From NCBI RefSeq assembly GCF_027887165.1, contig NC_077233.1, positions 222,241,845 to 222,305,844 on the forward strand: a stretch of DNA of 64,000 nucleotides. The letters run 5' to 3'. The DNA is from Monodelphis domestica. Lineage: Eukaryota; Chordata; Mammalia; Didelphimorphia; Didelphidae. A model generated the notes under the pieces. The model was not told the DNA's origin and ran no database searches. It saw only the letters and a list, made by a program, of their open reading frames with translations. Each line of letters opens with the position of its first letter. Position 1 is the stretch's first letter. The position numbers and the translations under genes were made by a program. Shown piece by piece: positions 57,180 through 64,000 of this stretch.

Positions 57180-57330
57180 AGTTCCATCCCAGCTCTGTCC
57201 GCTGGCCACATGTGTCTTTTATAACATGCAGCCTCTTTGGATATGTTTCCGCCTCGGTAAAAATAAGTATATTGCCCTGGATGATCTCTAAGGTCTTCTC
57301 CATTTTTAAACCCCTGTAATTCTATAAATC
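57180..57330 (+). mobile_element. MIR-like SINE, degraded
   Basis: ccctggatgatctctaaggt and 'tttccgcctcggtaaaaata' keep the MIR order. Confidence 0.5.
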
Positions 57331-57717
57331 ACATCCAGAGCCCATTCAGTCCCATATTCTGTATCTGATAGTACGATAAGGTACAGTTTATTTAAAAAGT
57401 CTACACATCTTCCACATCTACTTTAGGCCAGGGATATACTACAACACTGGTAGAACCACTCCCTTATTAATTTAGAGATCTGTGACCTCAGTTATATGGG
57501 CATTCCTGGTAACAAGGCAGAACATACTAAAGTTCTAAATATAGAGTTTTTGGTCCCAGGAGAAGTTTGGGGTCATAAAAAGAACAACTTTCCAAAAAGG
57601 ATCTGGCTCACTTTCTTCTTGAGTGTAACGGTCTGCAGTATGAGTTCATATTATATGTGCTGATGACAGATCACATACAGGAGCTATCTGTTTCAAGTAG
57701 ACTGTATATAATGTCTT

Positions 57718-57962
57718 GAGGGAGTAGTATTGTTAGACTTGAGTCAGGAAGATTTGAGTTCAAATCCTGGCTCCAAACACTAACTGTGTGACCCTAGACA
57801 AGTGATCTTATTTCTTTCAGTCTTCAGTGTGACCTGCAAAATGGAGACACCATAAGGCATAAGAGAACCTCTCTTATGGGGTTGTTGTTAGGATCAAACA
57901 AGAAATTCTACCTAAAGGGCTTTGCAGGCCATAAAGCAGTATATAAATGTTAGCTGTTATTT
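57718..57962 (+). mobile_element. CORE-SINE with L2-type tail
   Basis: tgagtcaggaagatttgagt, 'ctgtgtgaccctagacaagt', 'gtgacctgcaaaatggagac', 'ggggttgttgttaggatcaa', 'ataaatgttagctgttattt'. Confidence 0.85.
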
Positions 57963-58111
57963 TTTTTTCTTCATTCACTTGTTTAATTCACATGCATATT
58001 CTTTATGCATTATTTGATTTAACTCCTTTAATTATTGATTTTATTTAGGAGGCTCTGCAACCTATATCAAACCAATCCAAAGGAATATAGTTCTGAATTT
58101 TATTTGGTTCT

Positions 58112-58210
58112 AATTTTATATTTAGATCATACTGATTTTATATTTAGATATAAATATAGATAAATTTTATATTTAGATCATACTGATTTATATTTAGATC
58201 ATACTGATTG
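58112..58210. repeat. AT-rich short tandem repeat
   Basis: The unit 'ttatatttagatcatactga' occurs three times, with a degenerate version between the first and second copies. Confidence 0.85.
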
Positions 58211-58629
58211 GTCCACTTCAACACCCTAAGCCTATTTCTTTCTCATTTCCCTTTTTGCTATTATAATACTCGTCTTATTTTCTCCATATGTTCAATTACT
58301 TCCTATCAATGAAAAACATTTTAAGAAAGTTCTTCAAATCAACTAGACTTTAAAGATAACAATATAAAAGTCACCTTAAAGATCATATTAAAACATGTCA
58401 ATTCTTTAATAGTATATGTTTAACAGAATAAAAAAAAACAACCAAAAAACTAATGATTTGCTTTGTTTGCAAACACATCACAAAGCCGTTACAAAACAAG
58501 AACATAAAATACAGACATCATTAAAATGAATACATTCTAAAAAATTCTCACTTAATGAAATTTTAATGACTATGCTGAATAAAATTCTGATTTCACATTT
58601 CTCTGAATAATTACTTAAAATAACAATTT

Positions 58630-58832
58630 AGGGGCAATTAGGTGGCTCAGTAAATAGAGCTAGGGCTGGAGACAGGAGGTTCTGAGTTCAAATGTGACCT
58701 TAGATACTTCTTAGATGTGTGATCCAAGACAAGTTACTTAACTCCAATTGCCTAGCCCTTATTGCTCCTTCTGCCTTGGAACCAATTCTATTTCAATTCA
58801 AAGACAGAAAGTAAGGGTTTAAAAAAAATAAA
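58630..58832 (+). mobile_element. WSINE-like SINE
   Basis: ggggcaattaggtggctcag, 'gttcaaatgtgaccttagat', 'ccaattgcctagcccttatt', tail 'agaaagtaagggttt' and A-run. Confidence 0.93.
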
Positions 58833-58994
58833 AGGAAAGAATAGTTTATTCCCCTTGAACAATTTCATTGTTCACTTTCTACAGATATATTAGGGAAGGT
58901 AGATATCTAATAGTAAATAACTTACAAGATCATGCAGTATTTTAAAATTCTCAGGTTTAAAAAATCACATGGATATATAATGTGGATGAGAATT

Positions 58995-59320
58995 ACCTTC
59001 CATTTCCAAACCATGCTGCCTGCCCTCTGGTTAACCACCTCATTCTTCTCATCCCTCCCCTCAAAGAATCCTGGCCTTGCTGGCCTTTGCAAGGTGAGCT
59101 TCTGACTTATCTTGTCTGGGATCAGACTTCAACATCATTTCCTGGCTATTTCCAAAAATGCTCCAGGCCTTTCTCTAGCTCTCCTTTATGTATGGTCTTC
59201 CCCCATTAGAATGTGAACTCCTCAAAGGAAGGGATTTATGTCTCTATATTTATATTTATGTCTCTACCATTTGGCCCAACCTATGGACATGGACTCAGTA
59301 AACACTTCCTAACTGCTCTT
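58995..59320 (+). mobile_element. L2 3' end
   Basis: attagaatgtgaactcctca, 'aaaggaagggatttatgtct', 'actcagtaaacacttcctaa' near the 3' end. The upstream part is less certain. It lies just downstream of the exon at 59377 (minus strand). Confidence 0.7.
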
Positions 59321-59376
59321 TCACCATTTATTCAATCATTTATGTAGTGACTTGTATAACGTAAGAACATACTTAC

Positions 59377-59524
59377 TGGTGTGCATTCACAGTATCTTTT
59401 GCTTTTAGAAGCACTTGCGAAAAGACTGTGAAGAGTTTTAGGCGCATCTGTGGATCTTTGGTTGGTAGAAGACAAGTCTTAATGATAGGAATGAAGTAAT
59501 TAAGAGCTTTACCTAATACAGGAC
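59377..59524 (-). CDS. DNAAF5: DNAAF5 coding exon, fifth from the end
   Basis: 148 bp between acceptor gttttccag and donor CA|gtaagt. It encodes (G)PVLGKALNYFIPIIKTCLLP, TKDPQMRLKLFTVFSQVLLK, AKDTVNAH plus two bases of a Gln codon that the next exon completes. It enters in phase 1 and leaves in phase 2. The 'DPQMRLKLFTVFSQVLL' helix pair is HEAT-type. The product is the C-terminal third of DNAAF5, which with other factors (PIH proteins, DNAAF2/4, HSP90 co-chaperones) helps assemble axonemal dynein arms in the cytoplasm; loss causes primary ciliary dyskinesia in humans. Upstream exons lie past 64000. Confidence 0.95.
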
Positions 59525-60070
59525 CTGGAAAACAAATTGAAAAACTGTTTTTAGTAGCCTGGCAGTTTACTTACATACCCTATATCATGCAGAGATTTGA
59601 GTTCAGAAGTTGTTCTTATAAAATAATTATTTTTATTTATAACAGAACTACAGGAGTCATCTAGAAAAGGAATGAATGTTTTTCATTATTTACTTACAAA
59701 ACAGGCTGAAATGGAAAAGGTGATTAAACTTGGAAAAGTTAGAGAATAAGAGTATTTTTGGTTCTAGTTGGAACTTAAGTTTATAATCTCCTGCATTGGG
59801 GGCTTGTGCATTTTTTTCAATAAAGTAGCTGAGAACAATTTACAATAGAATGCTGTACTTTTGCATTTAATTAAATGATTTCTTGCTTTCAAAAATTTTT
59901 CTGGAAAAGCAAATTAATAAGAAATTTTCAAACAAAAGTTAAATGATCACGCTAAATTATAGCTAGGTTTCTTAATTTACTTAAAAGTTCCCCAATATTT
60001 CTCAAACTTCTGTCCAGTGACACAAATACCAATAAATGTTTTGGGCTGAGATTCTAAAAAAATAGTAATG
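59525..60070. other. DNAAF5 intron, unassigned
   Basis: No repeat or exon recognised. Confidence 0.45.
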
Positions 60071-60071
60071 A

Positions 60072-60275
60072 TGGGAGGTGGATAAGTGGCTCAGTACATA
60101 GAGAGCCAGGCTCACAGTATAAAGAAGTCAGGAGGTTCTGGGTTTAAATCTGGCCTGACACTTCCTAGCTGTGTGATCCTGAGTAAATCACTACTTAATC
60201 CCCATTGCTTAGCTCTTACCTCTCTCTTCTGCCTTAGAACCAATATATAGTATTGGAAGGTAAGGGCTTAAAAAA
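60072..60275 (+). mobile_element. WSINE-like SINE
   Basis: ggataagtggctcagtacat, a 15-20 bp insertion near 'cacagtataaagaagtca', 'ctgtgtgatcctgagtaaat', 'tagaaccaatatatagtatt', 'aaggtaagggctt'. Confidence 0.9.
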
Positions 60276-61645
60276 CAACAACAACAAACCAGTAATGATA
60301 TTTAGTATCTGGAAATTCACTGTCACAAAGTAATATTTGGTGTCTAAACTGGTATTGCAACAATGCACAGTAACATCATAAAACTTTTTGCTTGCTATAC
60401 TGTGCCAATAAATAAGGTTTTAACTTAAGAACATAAATTTTGCTTATATTAAAATAAATTCAGCTAAAGATATTTTTGCTAGTAATATAATTTATAACTA
60501 AGCAAACAGTCTGCACCTTTGTCTTGAAAAGATCCAATGTTTCAAAACATTTGGAAATTCTTCAAAATGAAAAAATTGAGACACAAGAAGGGAGTAGCAT
60601 ACTTAAGCAAGATGCTATGAGTAGGAATGAAAAGAAAATGAGAATTATGTTAAAAAGAGTTTTACCAGACAAAACAGAGACAAAAGGCTATCATCAGCAT
60701 GTGAATGCCAAGTATTTGCTCAGAACTTTGATGATTTATTTTCTTTCAGCAACATACATCAGGCAACCGTCTAGAAATTCTTCATTGAGAGGAAAAGGAG
60801 AATATCATTAAACATTACTGTCCCAATGTCTGCTGAAGAGTTTTATTTACAATGAAAAGTCAACACAAAGTTAAAAAAAGAGTAATGAATGTAACTAGAT
60901 AAACATGAGTTTTTGTCACCTTTTTTTCTCCAACATAGAGCTTCTGACTACTTCCTCACTGGAATGTTTTAAGTAAAGTGCTTTATAACCATAAAGGATT
61001 ATACAAATCTAAGTTATTATTAAAGTCTATTCATGAATGTTAACTGGTAATTTTATGTAGAAAATTAATGTGTATTTAAAGGCTGCTTTGCATAAATTTT
61101 GTGTGATGGAAAATTTTAAAAATGGACTTTTATTTTTATCCTATGAAAATTTTTAAAAAATGAAACATTTAAAAAACTGGCTAACAATTACAAATGTTAA
61201 AATTATAACTTTAAATAGATTACCATTCATTTTAAATTGTTTAAAAGCTCTAAAAGTGACAACATTAAAACTGAAGTAAAAAATACTTCATCCTTAAGTA
61301 CTATATAATATGTTCTATTTAATTCTGTACATGGAATAAAAGAAAGATCAAACAGAATGGAGTCAAAATTGATGAGCTGTTTTCGCTCCTTGTATTCAAT
61401 TATGTAAATTACTGAAACTTTTCATAATCTATAAAATTAGGAAGGGAAAAGAAAAAAATTTACCCTCTTGCTAGTTCTGTGTAGACAACATACTATGTGC
61501 CGGGCACTGATGAACATATGTGGTTAAAGATAATTAATATAACCAGGGAATTTAACTCTATAGCATTTCAATTTTCATTTCTATTTCATCACATAGGAAA
61601 TTAAAAAAAAAACACAACATATATAGCTTTTAAAAATAAAATTCT
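60276..61645. other. DNAAF5 intron, unassigned
   Basis: A 95-codon plus-strand ORF (60524-60811; basic, SKHLEILQNEKIETQEGSS) has no domain I recognise and is antisense to DNAAF5; probably chance. No repeat identified. Confidence 0.45.
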
Positions 61646-61646
61646 A

Positions 61647-61848
61647 GGGGACAGCTGGGTGGCTTTGTGGATTGAGAGTCAGACCGACAGATGGGAGGTC
61701 CTGGGTTCAAATCTGACCTCTGATACTTTCTACCTGTGTGACCTTGGGCAAGTCACTTTACCCCCATTGTCTAGCCCTTACCACTCTTCTGCCTTAGAAC
61801 CAATACCCAGTATTGATTCTAAATGGAAGGTAAGGGTTTTAAAAAAAA
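61647..61848 (+). mobile_element. WSINE-like SINE, full length
   Basis: ggggacagctgggtggcttt to 'aaggtaagggttttaaaa'. The flanks aaaattcta on both sides are the likely target-site duplication. Confidence 0.95.
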
Positions 61849-62123
61849 ATTCTATTCCAACATGTAAATATTGTTCTTTTCTACTTAAATTTTAATAACA
61901 ATGTGAGAATTCCAGGCTGTAGCTATAAATATAAACCAGTTTTCATGAGAAAAAGACAAAATACCTAGGTAATTATATTTAGAAGATGGATTATGTTGGT
62001 GATAGATAGCTGAATTGCACCACGTTTCAAACATAAGCAGTTTGTGAACTAAATTAAATACTTTTTTTCTTCTTCTTCCTGTGGTTTGCTAGTATAGAAA
62101 TACCATTCAAAAAGCAAATTCAA

Positions 62124-62356
62124 GAAACACCTTAGAAAAACAACTGCTTGATCACATGGGTCGAGGGGATATGGTTGGGGATGTCGACTCTAAATGATCA
62201 TTCTAGTTCAAACACCAACAACATGGAAATAGGTTTTGATCAAGGACACATGTAAAACCCAGTGGAATTGAGTGCCGGTTACAGGAGGGAAAGAACATGA
62301 TTCTTGTAACCAGGGAAAAATATTCTAAATTGACTAATTAAATAAAATTAAAAAAA
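62124..62356 (+). mobile_element. Short L1 3' tail insertion
   Basis: It starts aaacaccttagaaaaacaac, continues 'tgcttgatcacatgggtcga', 'aggacacatgtaaaacccag' and ends in a poly(A). The flanks aaaaagcaaattcaa at 62109-62123 and at the end (62357-62371) are exact. Confidence 0.96.
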
Positions 62357-62371
62357 AAAAAGCAAATTCAA

Positions 62372-62700
62372 AGTCAGTCTTTATTTATTATTTTCTAAGG
62401 TAATATGCTGTAGAAAAGACATTCTGTATCCAACAATGGATGCTATGTGGACACTGGAATCAATGTTTTTAGAGACAGAGTATTAATTGGAATGATGGAT
62501 TGGAATAATATAGAGAAGCCAAAAGTTTGAAAGCAAAGGAATACCAAAAAAAGAGAGAAGAAAAAAGTCATTGAAAGTTTGTTACTGTTAAGTAACTTTT
62601 AAAGTTGCTATTTAAGAGTCTTTGGCATGTATAAGGATAAAATGACTTACTGATAAAAATTACTGTGTTCCTATACTTTTTTCCTTTCCTTCTTTTTTAA
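62372..62700. other. DNAAF5 intron, unassigned
   Basis: No repeat or exon recognised. Confidence 0.45.
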
Positions 62701-62702
62701 AA

Positions 62703-62812
62703 AACTTACCTTCTCTCTTAAAGTCATAACTAAGTATTGGTTCCAAGGCATAAAAGCAATAAGGGCTAGGCAGTTGGGGTGCCTGGTTCTCTATTCACTG
62801 AGCCACTTAGTT
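62703..62812 (-). mobile_element. WSINE-like SINE with internal deletion
   Basis: acttaccttctctcttaaag and 'aagggctaggcagttggggt' join directly to the head 'ggttctctattcactgagcc'. About 80 bp of the middle is missing, the same kind of deletion as at 11110. Confidence 0.88.
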
Positions 62813-62989
62813 CAGTCTTGTTCCTATGATTTCAAACAGATGTTTAACTTGCTCTTCAATAATAATGAAACTTCCATTTTTTCTCATCCTATTTGAATTA
62901 GAATCATTTGAAGATCTAACCAAATTTTCCTCTCACGGCTCCCCAAGAGACAAGACATCTATGTTGTATCCTTGGCATATTTTTTCCTA

Positions 62990-63350
62990 CCTTTATAAGC
63001 CCATATTTACCTGTTCCTAAATCAGTAATATCTCTCCCATTTCTCCTCTTCATCTTATTTTTTGTCCTTCTATCCCTCATACCCAGCAAAGAGCTTAGCA
63101 TAGAGAGAGAATTTAATAACTGTTTTTGGATTGACAGATTTATTTACCCAAGTTCTGCTAAGCTTTCAAGGACTGCACCAGATACTAACAACCTGTTCCA
63201 GGAAGCCTTCCCTAGGAATTCCAGCTATCAAAGATTCCTCCTTCCTTCCCTTCTCTCTCTCTCTCTTCCTTTTTTTCTTTTTCTCTCTCTCTTTAAATTG
63301 TACTTGTTTATCTTTATTGAGGTATTTGACTTGAGAACTTAAGTAGATAT
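62990..63350 (+). mobile_element. L2 3' end pieces
   Basis: tatccctcatacccagcaaa, 'gagcttagcatagagagaga' near 63070-63140, then another L2-like start 'gttccaggaagccttcccta' at 63195. A CT-rich microsatellite (63253-63296) interrupts the second. Confidence 0.6.
63253..63296. repeat. (CT)n/T-rich microsatellite
   Basis: ctctctctctctcttccttt followed by ttctctctctcttt. Confidence 0.93.
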
Positions 63351-64000
63351 AATCGTCTATCATATTTTAAAGGTCCCACATTAAGAATTTTCTTTGCCTT
63401 TTCTTTGATTTTAAATTTTGAAGAGATTAGATGTGGTTTTACTCCCTGCTTCCATCTATTTCAACACTGGTAACACCTAGAGAGCAGGGCTTTGCCATGG
63501 GCTTCCTTTTCTAAAAGGAAAATACTTTCTCTTTCACACTCAATGCATACATAACTGATATTTAATAAGGTATAAACTATAGAAAGAGCATATCTAATTA
63601 ATGCTGGAAATTCACAGGAATTTTGTGAGTTCTAATTCCAGCTCTTTTAATGACATGTAAGACTAAACTTTATTATACTATACTACATGGCAATTCTCCT
63701 CTTTACAAAAAAATTAAGTTCTAAGTAATTAATTCATATATTGTCCAAAATAATGGACACAACTTATTAATATTTTAATTTTTTTTAATTTAGGTATTTT
63801 TTTATAGTTAGTAACAATGTTCTTACAAATTAAAAATTTTGTAGAAAAATTACTTGGGTGAAATAGGGAAGTGGGAAAAGATTTACAGAAAGTCACAATT
63901 TAAAAGTAAATAAGATTTCAGTTAAATTTGATGTATTTTTTAAATATTCAAATGTATATACTGATATATGCATATAAATATATAAAATGTGAACATGTGT
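63351..64000. other. DNAAF5 intron, unassigned
   Basis: AT-rich sequence to the window edge, with no exon or named repeat seen. Confidence 0.45.

Noticed and set aside
60524-60811. 95-codon basic ORF antisense to DNAAF5
   Set aside because: No recognisable domain, no promoter or splice context; consistent with chance in AT-rich intron.

Overview
This is a 64 kb piece of a mammalian, almost certainly marsupial, nuclear genome. It is AT-rich, has no long intact ORFs outside transposons, and is crowded with a tRNA-derived SINE whose body (box-B-like 'ggttcaaatctggcctcag', then 'tgtgtgaccctgggcaagtc') and tail ('cttggaaccaatac...attgattccaag...aaggtaagggttt') I recognise from marsupial genomes as WSINE1-like. 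It also holds RTE/BovB-tailed MAR1-like SINEs, L2-tailed CORE/MIR-like SINEs, a marsupial-type L1, an RTE fragment, hAT-like MITEs and a family of solo LTRs. The dominance of the WSINE-like family leans towards an Australian marsupial; that is inference. Repeat family names come from memory, not from a library search.

One host gene is clear: the 3' end of DNAAF5 (HEATR2), on the minus strand. Five coding exons lie at 59377-59524, 48598-48748, 47572-47728, 35403-35594 and 33918-34054. All have GT..AG borders and compatible phases, and together they encode the C-terminal 261 residues, ending ...[16 protein letters not shown]. The 5' exons lie beyond position 64000. The protein is a HEAT-repeat cytoplasmic factor for pre-assembly of axonemal dynein arms.

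Layout. 1-33.4 kb is the 3' flank of DNAAF5, with no recognisable gene. It starts with a 3 x 110 bp tandem repeat and continues as layered transposon debris: MITEs split by L1s, L1 inside SINE, LTR inside SINE, a long GAAA microsatellite at 16.7 kb, and an AT-rich simple repeat at 19.7-20.2 kb. 33.4-64 kb is DNAAF5, whose two large introns (about 12 kb and 10.6 kb) carry SINEs, an old L1 5' region, an RTE fragment, a long plus-strand L1 relic, a 2.2 kb L1 in gene-sense orientation, and a nested SINE/L1 pair that used the same target site twice.

No operon-like system, CRISPR array or novel multigene locus is visible. The interesting content is transposon stratigraphy, a few unclassified blocks, and the exon structure of DNAAF5.
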